From a virus: 22,799 bases of DNA. The notes under the pieces are model-generated. The model saw only the letters and a list, made by a program, of their open reading frames with translations. It was not told the origin of the DNA and did not search any database. The position numbers were made by a program, and so were the translations under genes. The stretch lies in IMG/VR virus record IMGVR_UViG_3300027844_000493, positions 1 to 22,799 of that record; one strand, 5' to 3'. The stretch's first letter is position 1, and each line of letters opens with the position of its first letter. This document shows positions 1-8,374 of this stretch, piece by piece.

Positions 1-472
1 CTGTTCCTGCAGCACAACATCCTGTTAAGTCAGCAACAAAATAACTGTCTCTTCCTAAGAATCTCAGTATATTATCACCTTTAAGATCAATCCTTAATTG
101 AGGATGTGAACCACAAGGATAACACGTATTACTTACAGTTACAGTAACATCAGCAGCAGCACAAGCAGCAGTACAATCCTGTGTCCATACTTTTGTTATA
201 AATTTCGGTTTAATAATTTTTGATTTAATACTCTCAGAATATCCACCATGAAGAGGATTACCTCCAATAGTATCTACAGTATTGTAGTTTCCTTGTACAA
301 GTAAAACATCTGTGTTAGCTGGTATAACTATCGCAGCTGGATCAATTGCTTTGTAAGTTGAAGCATCTACAATAGCAATATCTCCTGCACCAAATACAGA
401 TGTAGCAACACCATCAGCAGCAACATCTGCTGCTAGCATACTCTTTCTATATGCGTGATTAAAATAACTCAT
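1..472 (-). CDS. Probable virion structural protein, partial (C-terminus outside window)
   Basis: The open frame runs from the ATG at 472-470 leftward off the window edge, giving 157 codons without a stop. The product begins MSYFNHAYRKSMLAADVAAD and continues with Ala/Val-rich probable beta strands. It has an unusual cluster of cysteines (DCTAACAA, CYPCGS and GCCAAG) in its last 60 visible residues. The start is supported by an AGGAGG Shine-Dalgarno sequence 12 bases upstream (485-490), which is rare among the genes here. It follows the capsid and connector genes in the leftward operon, where crAss-like phages keep head, ring and tail proteins. I infer a structural role but do not recognise the family. 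The cysteines could bind metal or form disulfides. Confidence 0.75.
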   Translation of the reverse strand, partial: MSYFNHAYRKSMLAADVAADGVATSVFGAGDIAIVDASTYKAIDPAAIVIPANTDVLLVQGNYNTVDTIGGNPLHGGYSESIKSKIIKPKFITKVWTQDCTAACAAADVTVTVSNTCYPCGSHPQLRIDLKGDNILRFLGRDSYFVADLTGCCAAGT

Positions 473-484
473 TTTTTTTATATG

Positions 485-490
485 CCTCCT
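485..490 (-). promoter_or_regulatory. Shine-Dalgarno site of the left-edge gene
   Basis: AGGAGG is read on the minus strand, 12 bases before the ATG at 472. Most other starts in this window are preceded only by A/T-rich leaders, so a full anti-SD match here is unusual. It suggests a strongly translated product. Confidence 0.6.
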
Positions 491-542
491 ATTTTATTCA
501 AAGGACTTTATTTATTTACAAACAGAATGACTTTGTTTCACC

Positions 543-576
543 AGAATGAAGGGAGTCAAACCTGAACCCTCATCCT
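543..576 (-). terminator. Stem-loop between connector gene and left-edge gene
   Basis: On the minus-strand transcript AGGATGAGGG pairs with CCCTTCATTCT, giving ten pairs with one bulged base and one G-U pair around a 13-base loop. It lies after the stop of the connector gene and before the AGGAGG-led gene. An 8-bp direct repeat CAGAATGA (523-530 and 542-549) overlaps its edge. No strong U-run follows, so it may be an attenuator or RNA-processing site rather than a full terminator. Confidence 0.5.
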
Positions 577-595
577 TGTATACTATAATATACAA
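576..595. repeat. Perfect inverted repeat TTGTATA/TATACAA
   Basis: TTGTATA (576-582) and TATACAA (589-595) are separated by six bases. They sit in the same 147-bp intergenic gap as the larger stem-loop and share its first base. It could be an operator or an extra hairpin in the transcript. Confidence 0.45.
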
Positions 596-619
596 CTTAT
601 TTACTAAGTAAACAAATTG

Positions 620-1321
620 TTAATTATTTTTTTCTGCATATTGTGATCCTCTAATGTACTGATTTACAGCATCAATATCTCCAGCAATGATTGCTACAGC
701 TTCATCAATAATAATTTCTGCTATATCATCTTTAAATTCACATTCTATATCTGCTACTGATGCAACTTGTGTATATGGATCTACACATCCTAAGATCTCA
801 ATATTTACAGGTTTTCTATAAAATGTTAATACAGGATCTACAATATCAAAATCCCTTCTATATATTTTTATATTATTTGCATGTAATGTGCAAAATGTTT
901 CACCCCATTCAAAGTCCGGTCTTTTTAGAGGATCTCTCATTATAAGATCTATATTAGCTTCCTCTGCTAAATAAACTGTCATTGATCTTGGATCTTTACA
1001 ACATTCATTAGTTGCATCTGTACTTACTCTCTTATATTCCAAATAGTTAGATGGAAAATTTGTTCCTTTAAAATACTCACTATTTGAAGGACCAATAAGT
1101 ATTTGATTAGTAAGTAAAGGTTGGAGGTCATCTATTCTACGCTTAGATGCCTCATCTCCTTCCTTATACATATTATTACCATGAAGTTGTCTCCTACACC
1201 ACTCAATTTGTGCTTTATTAAAAGATTCAATAATTTGCCAACACTCTATATTATCATAGTCATTACTGGCTAATTTGTTTAACCTTTGTGTAAACTTTAT
1301 TTGTAGTGTAGCATTATTCAT
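620..1321 (-). CDS. Probable head-tail connector (ring/adaptor) protein
   Basis: The product has 233 residues. It is mixed alpha/beta with no membrane segment or signal peptide. The C-terminal part has two hydrophobic helical stretches around DDIAEIIIDEAVAIIAGDI, followed by a short polar tail. It is the second gene after the major capsid gene, and its size and place match the connector or ring proteins that crAss-like phages use to join portal and tail. The connector assignment is inferred from position and size; no diagnostic motif is visible. The ATG follows the stop of the upstream gene by three bases (TAG ACA ATG) and is in the same frame, so translational coupling is likely. A head-completion protein is an alternative. 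Confidence 0.6.
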   Translation of the reverse strand: MNNATLQIKFTQRLNKLASNDYDNIECWQIIESFNKAQIEWCRRQLHGNNMYKEGDEASKRRIDDLQPLLTNQILIGPSNSEYFKGTNFPSNYLEYKRVSTDATNECCKDPRSMTVYLAEEANIDLIMRDPLKRPDFEWGETFCTLHANNIKIYRRDFDIVDPVLTFYRKPVNIEILGCVDPYTQVASVADIECEFKDDIAEIIIDEAVAIIAGDIDAVNQYIRGSQYAEKNN

Positions 1322-1324
1322 TGT

Positions 1325-2341
1325 CTAATTCCAAATAGGTTCAATTTCAGTCATATATCTTGTTAATATGTCATCATTCTTAGGATCCTTTAGGAATTCA
1401 AGAACTTCAATAGGTCTCTTTCCTAATTGCTCACCAGAATATTTATCAATAATAAATCCATCAGATTTAGTTTGCATTAGGTTATTAGTTAAACAATCTT
1501 TAATTAATGCTCTAATTTTTAAATCTTCCATTGATGAACTAGATACAGTTATAAATTCTTCAGCAGCTTTCTTCTTTGATTTTTGCTGACGTTCTCCATT
1601 AATAAATGCATCCATTTCTTCATATAATACATCAACAGGAGTAGTGTGAAGGAATTCTATACTATTGGTATGAATAACTTTAGTTACATATAATAATTTT
1701 GTTGTATCAGTATCAAATAAATTTTGTAATGATGCAAGAGCTCTATTTCTTATCTTAGATAGTTTTGTTCTTGTACCTGTTGTTTCTTTAACTTTATCTA
1801 AATAGAATCTTGAACCTTTTCCCTTTGCCTCTTCAAGACTTTTAGCAACTATTGAAAAACCACCTGCTTCAATAGCGTATAGTTTAATTAGATCAAAAGG
1901 ATCTTTTACTGGATCTAAATAAAGAGGATCATTACTACATTTAAGTAATATTTTATCCCAGAATTTGTTATTATTTGGTTGTAATACTTGAACCTTCGCC
2001 CAAAAGTCTTTATCTTCTGGATCAATTACATTTGAAGCTAATTCTTTTTCAAGTTGACAAACCACTTCTCTAATTTCTTTTATTTTTGCTTTTTTCTTTT
2101 CAGGAGATAACATTTTTACTTCAGGTGCAAATTCATTTAAACCTGTTACATATCTTGTTACACCATTTCTCTCTAAACATGTTAAAGCCTCATGGTGCCA
2201 TACTCCTTCAAATAGTGTCATTTTATATTTTTCTAAGCCCATATTATCTCTTTGTGCATCAAAAAATGGACGTATAGCAACGGAATGACTTTTACCTTGT
2301 TGATACTTTTCTACAATTGTTACTGAATCATTTTTACTCAT
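1325..2341 (-). CDS. Probable virion-associated protein downstream of the capsid gene
   Basis: The product has 338 residues and is soluble. It has a charged helical segment near residues 75-100 (SPEKKKAKIKEIREVV), a Lys-rich patch (QQKSKKKAAEE) near residue 250, and a C-terminus ending EPIWN. I do not recognise the family. It directly follows the major capsid gene, where auxiliary capsid or other head proteins are usual. The start is favoured because its leader closely resembles that of the capsid gene: an A8 run followed by GTAGAAATTATG. The stop is TAG, one codon before the in-frame ATG of the next gene, so amber readthrough would fuse the two. A structural role is inference from context. 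Confidence 0.55.
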   Translation of the reverse strand: MSKNDSVTIVEKYQQGKSHSVAIRPFFDAQRDNMGLEKYKMTLFEGVWHHEALTCLERNGVTRYVTGLNEFAPEVKMLSPEKKKAKIKEIREVVCQLEKELASNVIDPEDKDFWAKVQVLQPNNNKFWDKILLKCSNDPLYLDPVKDPFDLIKLYAIEAGGFSIVAKSLEEAKGKGSRFYLDKVKETTGTRTKLSKIRNRALASLQNLFDTDTTKLLYVTKVIHTNSIEFLHTTPVDVLYEEMDAFINGERQQKSKKKAAEEFITVSSSSMEDLKIRALIKDCLTNNLMQTKSDGFIIDKYSGEQLGKRPIEVLEFLKDPKNDDILTRYMTEIEPIWN

Positions 2342-2381
2342 AATTTCTACTGGTTTTTTTTAATTATTAATTGGTTTAAAA

Positions 2382-2416
2382 GAAAGTGGGAGGAGCATAA
2401 AGCTCCCCCTTCTTTC
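2382..2416 (-). terminator. Long stem-loop just downstream of the major capsid gene
   Basis: On the minus-strand RNA the arms GAAAGAAGGGGGAGC and GCTCCTCCCACTTTC face each other across a five-base loop. Twelve Watson-Crick pairs form and the remaining three positions do not pair on this strand; on the plus strand one of them is a G-U pair. A TTTT run follows at once. It lies between the capsid stop and the next gene. It fits a partial terminator or a 3'-stabilising hairpin that raises capsid mRNA relative to downstream genes. Confidence 0.65.
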
Positions 2417-2432
2417 ATATTGTTAATTAAAA

Positions 2433-4076
2433 TTAGAATGATCCTCCTGTTACAGGATTCTTCATTACAATTTTAAGAACCTTAGTTGGATCCTTAACCC
2501 ATATAGCAGGCATTGTTTGTGTCATCATTACACGGTAACCATTAAAGTGTCCTGATGATGCAAAGCCTTGAGTTCTTCCCATGTAATCCATAGTTCCATT
2601 TTGATAGAACCATTTCAATGCATTATCCCAAGAAAGTTTCAATAAGTGGATGTTATCACTTCCTTCGTCAGTTACATCAAAAATGATGAAACTATAAGAA
2701 GATAAAGGTCTACCATCTACTAATGGATTCTCAATGTCATTAGTATGTAAGTTATCAAACGCTGGGTTTAATACAAACTTAACATTAGCTAAGAAAGGAA
2801 TTACGTAACTAGTATATGCAAATCCATATCCTAAATCCATTCCTTTTCCAGTGATAGCTCCAATATTATCAGCATTTACAGTCATTGAAGTTCCATTAGC
2901 TTCTGCAGAAATTGCAGCATTTACTAACTGCATACCACCAATACCTGTTTGAACTATTAATTGACGTTTTGGATCTGGTCCATCAAATTCAACTTTACCA
3001 GCATAGAAGTTATATAATTCATTTTTGAACATATCCAAGCTAAATGCTGACTTGTTATATACTCTTTTAAATGAGTTATCTAATTGTTTCCATAAACCTA
3101 CTGATAATCTTAAATCATCCGGCCCGTCTTGTTTAATTCTACCTCCATTACCCCACATTAAGTAAGTCTCAATGTCATTAGCAATTTTAGATAAGTGTGC
3201 AGCTTCCATTCCAGTTAAGAAAGTTCTAGAAAGTGAACCATTATCAAATGCTTTTTTAACATAATCTTTACCCATTACTGATGCAATACCTTCAATAGAA
3301 GATAAAGAAGGATCTAAGTTTTGATCAAAGTTTCTCCAAATCTCTGTTACAGGTACAGTACCGTCAGCATTCATTCCTCCTTTAAGCATTAAGTCTGCTC
3401 TAGATGAAATTGAATAATGAACATGTGCTTCAGCACCTCCAACAAAGTTATAGAATTCTCTAAACCCTGTTCCTACTTGAATATCAGAGAATCTTTCTCC
3501 GTACTCACCTCTTGCAGAACCTTTTCTAAAGAATTTAGTACCTACCTTTAAATACTTATCAGCATCTAATACAGCAGCACTATTATTATTGACAAGTTCA
3601 CAGGTATAAATCCATCCATCACCTGACTGAGTAATATCATCAGCCGTAACGTATAATTCTAGACCATTGTACTTATCATATGTAATGATATCTCCATGAC
3701 CAAACTCTCTTGTGGATAATTTGATCTTAAAAGGTACACCATCAGCACCTAAATCTCTACTACCACCTTCACATATAACATCACCTACAATCTGAGGTAA
3801 TTCTTGTGATATAGGTGTTTGCCATTTGTACTCCCCACGAGCATTGTCCACCATAATTGTATTCTTACCACCAAAAGATGCCATTTGATATAAAGGCATT
3901 TCTACCTTTTGCGTCATTGCCCACAAATCCACTGGACCCATGTCCATTGGTTCTGCGTTACCAAGCATATTAGTTAAGTGATATGAATCAATATGGGAAC
4001 TAGCTTTATAATTTGTGTCTCTGAGGAAGAGACCATTGTTTAGGACTTGTGTTTGTCCGTTTGCTGGTACAGCCAT
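2433..4076 (-). CDS. Major capsid protein (probable)
   Basis: The product has 547 residues, a good length for capsid proteins of crAss-like phages. It starts MAVPANGQTQVLNNGLFLRD and has the mixed alpha/beta, Gly- and Asn-rich composition expected of an HK97-fold shell protein, without membrane segments. The N-terminal part names a repeated aromatic/Met pattern (DLWAMTQKVEMPLYQMASFGG). The central and C-terminal parts are rich in Gly-Asn loops. It lies directly after the acidic scaffold candidate and the portal, the standard TerL-portal-scaffold-capsid order. No capsid motif can be proved by eye, so the call rests on order, length and composition. Its leader contains a CAA-rich repeat and an A8 run, and a strong hairpin follows its stop. 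Both suggest high, independently tuned expression. Confidence 0.8.
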   Translation of the reverse strand: MAVPANGQTQVLNNGLFLRDTNYKASSHIDSYHLTNMLGNAEPMDMGPVDLWAMTQKVEMPLYQMASFGGKNTIMVDNARGEYKWQTPISQELPQIVGDVICEGGSRDLGADGVPFKIKLSTREFGHGDIITYDKYNGLELYVTADDITQSGDGWIYTCELVNNNSAAVLDADKYLKVGTKFFRKGSARGEYGERFSDIQVGTGFREFYNFVGGAEAHVHYSISSRADLMLKGGMNADGTVPVTEIWRNFDQNLDPSLSSIEGIASVMGKDYVKKAFDNGSLSRTFLTGMEAAHLSKIANDIETYLMWGNGGRIKQDGPDDLRLSVGLWKQLDNSFKRVYNKSAFSLDMFKNELYNFYAGKVEFDGPDPKRQLIVQTGIGGMQLVNAAISAEANGTSMTVNADNIGAITGKGMDLGYGFAYTSYVIPFLANVKFVLNPAFDNLHTNDIENPLVDGRPLSSYSFIIFDVTDEGSDNIHLLKLSWDNALKWFYQNGTMDYMGRTQGFASSGHFNGYRVMMTQTMPAIWVKDPTKVLKIVMKNPVTGGSF

Positions 4077-4105
4077 AATTTCTACTTTTTTTTAATTAAT
4101 AATTA

Positions 4106-4120
4106 TTGTTGTTGTTGTTG
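4106..4120. repeat. (TTG)5 trinucleotide repeat in the capsid-gene leader
   Basis: Five perfect TTG units stand immediately next to the scaffold stop codon. They are read as (CAA)5 on the capsid mRNA about 30 bases before its ATG. CAA repeats are unstructured, so this may keep the ribosome-binding region open. It could also be a simple length-variable microsatellite. Confidence 0.7.
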
Positions 4121-5413
4121 TTAAAATCTTTTAAATATATTATTACCTCTTGGAAGTGTTCTCTTCTTAGTTCTACTTCTAGAGCCCTCATTATTAGCAG
4201 TATTAGTAGAAGCATTTTTGTTAGCTTGAGCTGTCTTTAATTTTCTAACTGTTTGTTCTACTGCAGCATTTGTTCCTTTTGTCATAATCTGAGATTTATA
4301 ACCTTCAGGATCAGCAAGTAACCATAATGCTTCTGATACTAGAGTATAATTTGGTTCAACAAATTGATACTTCTCTAATAAGTGTCCTAATAAATTTGTA
4401 TTTTGGCCTGATATAGACGGGTAATTTGGACTAACTAATCCATTATATAACATAGATTGAGTTTTTTTATTAACTTTCATTTCTCCTAATTTACCTTCTT
4501 TTAATGTCTCGTATACATTAGCCATATAATTTTCTGATGCCTTTTGTTGTTGTGCTTGTTTCATTTGTTGTTCTTGCAACTTTCTACCAACAACAGCTTC
4601 AGACATTTTATCTAATTTCGGTTTGAATTTACCTGCTTGTTTTTCAAGCTTTCCTAAATCCTTCCAAATTTCAATTTCTTCTTCTATATCTTCTATAGTA
4701 CCATATCCAGTTGCAGATAAATATTCTCTTACAATATTTTCTTGACCAGGTACACTCTTAATGTCTAATGATCTTGTCTCTTCAACTTGAGCTAAAGTTC
4801 CAAATAGACCTTTAAGATCTTGTCCACCATCTGCAACATATCTAGCTGCAATCTGTAATTCTTGTGGTAAACTATCAAAGAATTGTTTTGGTGTTTCTCT
4901 TCTTACTTTATTACCTCTCTCATCCATATTAGCTTGAATGAGTTCTTTCCAATCTTTTGCAGTATACTCATCTAAGTCTTTACCATCATCAAAAGGAACA
5001 ATTTGGTCCTCTTCAATCATTTTCTTAAAGACATCTGTCATGCCTTCAATTCTTTTTCTTCCTTTAACAGTTGATTTTTCTTCTTCATCTTCTGCTAATT
5101 CTAATCCTTCATTAAGAATGTCATCAACCTCAGTTGGTGTTACTTCAGATTTCTTAACCTCTTCTTTTACTTCTTCTTTTGCTTCAGTTTTTACTTCAGC
5201 ATCAGTTGATTCAACTGTTTCAGTAACTTCCTCAATCTTTTCATCAAGAAATGTTAAATCAACATTCCCATCACGTGAAAAAATATTTGGTTTACTTTCT
5301 GTTTCTTCTGGTAGTGTAATAGAATTTGCCCCAGGAGCTCCACTAAAGATCTCATCTAGGTTCACATCTACTTGTTCTACACTCGTTGTATCCATGTTTT
5401 TTTCTTCTGACAT
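4121..5413 (-). CDS. Probable capsid scaffolding protein
   Basis: The product has 430 residues and is strongly acidic in its first 115, with a Glu/Val/Lys low-complexity tract around residues 60-112. A central helical region, about residues 240-300, contains the Gln-rich stretch QEQQMKQAQQQKASE and probably forms a coiled coil. The C-terminus is basic (RTKKRTLPRGNNIFKRF). An acidic elongated protein with a basic tail between portal and capsid is the classic scaffold arrangement; the basic end would dock on the inner capsid surface. It is separated from the portal gene by a 114-bp gap. The function is inferred from composition and position. No protease domain is seen in it. Confidence 0.7.
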   Translation of the reverse strand: MSEEKNMDTTSVEQVDVNLDEIFSGAPGANSITLPEETESKPNIFSRDGNVDLTFLDEKIEEVTETVESTDAEVKTEAKEEVKEEVKKSEVTPTEVDDILNEGLELAEDEEEKSTVKGRKRIEGMTDVFKKMIEEDQIVPFDDGKDLDEYTAKDWKELIQANMDERGNKVRRETPKQFFDSLPQELQIAARYVADGGQDLKGLFGTLAQVEETRSLDIKSVPGQENIVREYLSATGYGTIEDIEEEIEIWKDLGKLEKQAGKFKPKLDKMSEAVVGRKLQEQQMKQAQQQKASENYMANVYETLKEGKLGEMKVNKKTQSMLYNGLVSPNYPSISGQNTNLLGHLLEKYQFVEPNYTLVSEALWLLADPEGYKSQIMTKGTNAAVEQTVRKLKTAQANKNASTNTANNEGSRSRTKKRTLPRGNNIFKRF

Positions 5414-5527
5414 AATATTATTTGGTTTTAATTATTGGTTATTACATATATAATATACTAAAGTTTTTTCTCTAAACCTTATAAATTTGGTAGTTAGTTA
5501 AAGATTTTCTGCAGTATATAGCTAAGA

Positions 5528-8281
5528 CTACTTTTTCTTCTTCTTATCTTCCCTTTTTACATCATATTTGTTTTTATTTTCTCTTGCTATTTGAAGATTT
5601 TTATTAGCAATATCACGTTGAGTACTCAATTTTTCTCTATCAATATCTAATTTTTGATTTGTAGCATTGTTTTTAACAACAGCTTGTTCCCTTTTAAAGT
5701 TCATTTGTTCTCTGTATTGATCTCTACCACGTATATCTTTCATTGCATCAGCAAAATCACTCTCTTGATTCTGATTAATATCTGACTGTGCTCCATATCC
5801 AGCTGCTCTTATTTCAGCAACAGTGATATCTTTTTCAATTTGAGCTTGTGCTTTTTCAGATTCAAATGCTCTTTGTTTCTCTCCTTCTTCTGCCATAGCA
5901 GCAGCTTGTTGTTGTTGCATTTGTTGCTGTTGTTGCATTTCTTGTTGTTGCATTTGTTGTGATTTAAGTTCAGCATCTTTAAGTATATCTGAAACTTCAG
6001 CAATAGAATCAGCTTTAAGTACATTACCAAGATCATAAATGCTTGCTCCTGTAGTATTATTTGTAAGTGCCATTTGCTTTAATTGTTCTAATGTAGCTCT
6101 ATGATTTGTTTTAGTAGTACAAAAAACATTAAAATCTCTTAGTAAGAGCTCTTTTCCATCTATAGTAAAATTGACTTTTTCTGCTTCAGATGTTAAATAT
6201 GTTAATCTAACAGAAGGGTTAGTACTATGATAATGTTGAGCTAAATCTGTTCTCATTTCATGAACTCTTGGCATTAAATAATCTGAGTGTTGTACAAAAT
6301 ATGTTTCAGTTTGTGCATATGATTGTTGCATTGCTTGAGTAACACCTGTTGCTGTCTGTTGATCTACTGGTCCTCCCAAACGTTGTGGATTAATACCAAT
6401 AGATTCAAATGCCTGATTTTTAAAATGATTAGCTAATTGAATTCTTGACATTAATCTATTTGTTTGTTCTAGATTTAATGTTTGATAATGATTAAAGTTT
6501 GTAGCATTCTCTGTATTAGTAATAGATGTATCTAAAGGCATCATACCAAAATCTTTCATTGCTACATATGCTTTAGCAAGATTATTCTTACCCCAATCTT
6601 CACCCATTGAATGACGTGGTAAAGCATTCTGATCAAACATAATAACAGTACCTAATTCATCTACTAAAATATCTGCTATCTGATTATTAACCATATTATA
6701 TCCTATTTGATACGGTTTCATTAAATCAACTAAAGATGTAGATCTTGTGTTTCTATCAGAATAAACTCTTCCTTCTACTGGTAGTTTACATCCATATAAT
6801 GAGTCATCACCTTTAAATTGATATTGTACTCTACCTGGTTTAGTTCTATTAATACCTAAATAAATTGGGTTAACCTCTGAATCTTCTGTATTACCAAATG
6901 TTGGAGCATTAGGACCTATTTTAACTCCACCCCATACTTCATTAATCCATATCCAATCAATATGTTCACCTTCAATAACATTTTCTTTTGTTTTTTGTTT
7001 AAATAGATGTGTATTATATATAGGTTTTTCAGTAACTTTATATGTATCATCTATTATTCCCTGTATAACTTCTCCATCTGTAGTTATTCTTGTTAAATGA
7101 CCTACCTTTCTTTGAGTTTTCCAATATGTTGTTGTAACTCTCATCATATCTGAATTACCCCAACTATTTATATCATCTCCTTCATTAAGTATCCAATTTA
7201 CAATATCAGTACCTTCACCAGGATTATTATCCCAACTTGCATTATATCTTCTATAATCTAATGAATCACCTGTAGTATTCCATTCATGTGATTTTGATCC
7301 TGCATAATATGAACCATCATTTTGCATACCTCTTAATTGATACTTTGCTGCAATAGAAGGATGTATTTCTTGTAATGATGATAATTGTTCTTCAGTCATA
7401 AGATAACCATACTTATCAATAACATCAGCAACAGTCATCATATCACATTTACCGGCAAAGTTTGAATCTGATATATATCTTGAATCAGGAGATTTTTGAT
7501 AGAATGTTAAAGCAGGGTTCCATAATTCTAGTTGATAATCATCTTCATTCATTTTAAAATGCCAGAATTCTCTATCAGAAATAAGCATATCTCTAAATGC
7601 TCTTTCTTCTAGTTCATGCATGTGAAATTTTTCTTCATCAACTTTTAATTGATGAGATGCCCATTCTTCTACTAGACTTCTATAATCTTTTGAGAAAAAA
7701 TCTTCAATCTCAGGAAGTGTTTTTAAATTTTCATCATCAATAGCTTGTTGAAATTCTTCTGATTGTGGATCAGCACCTTGATTTATCATTTCAATAGTTA
7801 ATTTATTACGTGCATCAGTTAATAAATTCTCTTCAATCTTCATTCTTTTAGATTCTAACATCTCATTATATGATGTATCATCTACAGCTCTAAACTGAAC
7901 TCTATTGTATCTTTTTGAAAATTCACCAGTTAATACATTAATAACATTAGGTATAATAGGGTAAAACTTTAACTCTAATGCAGACTCATCTTCCTTTGTA
8001 AGAACATCCATTAGATCTTGATAATCATTATCTTCTTCAACAATATAATCAGTCTTATCAATTATACCTTTTGCAAGTTTATAATTCTTTAAAATCTTTC
8101 TTGCATTTTTTCTTAAATATTCCATACCCCTTTCCTCTAGCCAATCTAGATTCCATGCAGTCCAATCATCATCTTTTTCTTTTGATGATATGAATTGAAG
8201 AGGTTGTGTTAATGAAGCATTTAAAGCAGATTTCTTTGCTTTAGCTCCATTTTTAAGTTGCATTGCACTAAGTACCTTCAT
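5528..8281 (-). CDS. Portal protein (probable)
   Basis: The product has 917 residues, longer than classic portals but expected for crAss-like phages, whose portals are about 800 residues or more. The N-terminal 400 residues are acidic and helical (for example DWLEERGMEYLRKNARKILK near residues 46-65), followed by mixed strands. The last 150 residues are highly charged and Gln-rich, with a run of Q and M residues around 770-790 followed by a long predicted coiled coil ending in KKKKK, suitable for the portal barrel. The gene lies directly after TerL and before the scaffold. The stop is TAG. The DNA encoding the Q-rich tract is a CAA/CAG repeat that is prone to length change. Confidence rests on order and architecture. 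Confidence 0.8.
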   Translation of the reverse strand: MKVLSAMQLKNGAKAKKSALNASLTQPLQFISSKEKDDDWTAWNLDWLEERGMEYLRKNARKILKNYKLAKGIIDKTDYIVEEDNDYQDLMDVLTKEDESALELKFYPIIPNVINVLTGEFSKRYNRVQFRAVDDTSYNEMLESKRMKIEENLLTDARNKLTIEMINQGADPQSEEFQQAIDDENLKTLPEIEDFFSKDYRSLVEEWASHQLKVDEEKFHMHELEERAFRDMLISDREFWHFKMNEDDYQLELWNPALTFYQKSPDSRYISDSNFAGKCDMMTVADVIDKYGYLMTEEQLSSLQEIHPSIAAKYQLRGMQNDGSYYAGSKSHEWNTTGDSLDYRRYNASWDNNPGEGTDIVNWILNEGDDINSWGNSDMMRVTTTYWKTQRKVGHLTRITTDGEVIQGIIDDTYKVTEKPIYNTHLFKQKTKENVIEGEHIDWIWINEVWGGVKIGPNAPTFGNTEDSEVNPIYLGINRTKPGRVQYQFKGDDSLYGCKLPVEGRVYSDRNTRSTSLVDLMKPYQIGYNMVNNQIADILVDELGTVIMFDQNALPRHSMGEDWGKNNLAKAYVAMKDFGMMPLDTSITNTENATNFNHYQTLNLEQTNRLMSRIQLANHFKNQAFESIGINPQRLGGPVDQQTATGVTQAMQQSYAQTETYFVQHSDYLMPRVHEMRTDLAQHYHSTNPSVRLTYLTSEAEKVNFTIDGKELLLRDFNVFCTTKTNHRATLEQLKQMALTNNTTGASIYDLGNVLKADSIAEVSDILKDAELKSQQMQQQEMQQQQQMQQQQAAAMAEEGEKQRAFESEKAQAQIEKDITVAEIRAAGYGAQSDINQNQESDFADAMKDIRGRDQYREQMNFKREQAVVKNNATNQKLDIDREKLSTQRDIANKNLQIARENKNKYDVKREDKKKKK

Positions 8282-8374
8282 AATATTCTGTTTCTATTAA
8301 TTGTTTGCAGTCCTCAACATATAGGTATGTAAAGAACCCAATTGGATATGTACATGTTGTTATATATTCAAACA

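Noticed and set aside
500-532. Bacteroidota promoter before the left-edge gene (two TTTG elements)
   Set aside because: TTTG elements are 16 bases apart and the second lacks the preceding TA, so spacing and box do not match TTTG-N19-TAnnTTTG.
540-600. Possible minus-strand tRNA (GGGAGTCAAACC resembles a T-arm)
   Set aside because: The putative T-stem does not pair around the loop, and no matching acceptor 5' strand or D-arm is found at tRNA distance. A bulged hairpin explains the pattern better.
4938-5453. Plus-strand open frame of 171 residues opposite the scaffold gene
   Set aside because: The Ser/Phe-rich product is the mirror of the Glu/Lys-rich scaffold codons. There is no promoter or ribosome-binding leader.
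5809-6036. Minus-strand open frame inside the portal gene (75 residues, Lys/Asn-rich)
   Set aside because: It is a shadow frame over the CAA/CAG-rich portal tail, with low-complexity product and no leader.
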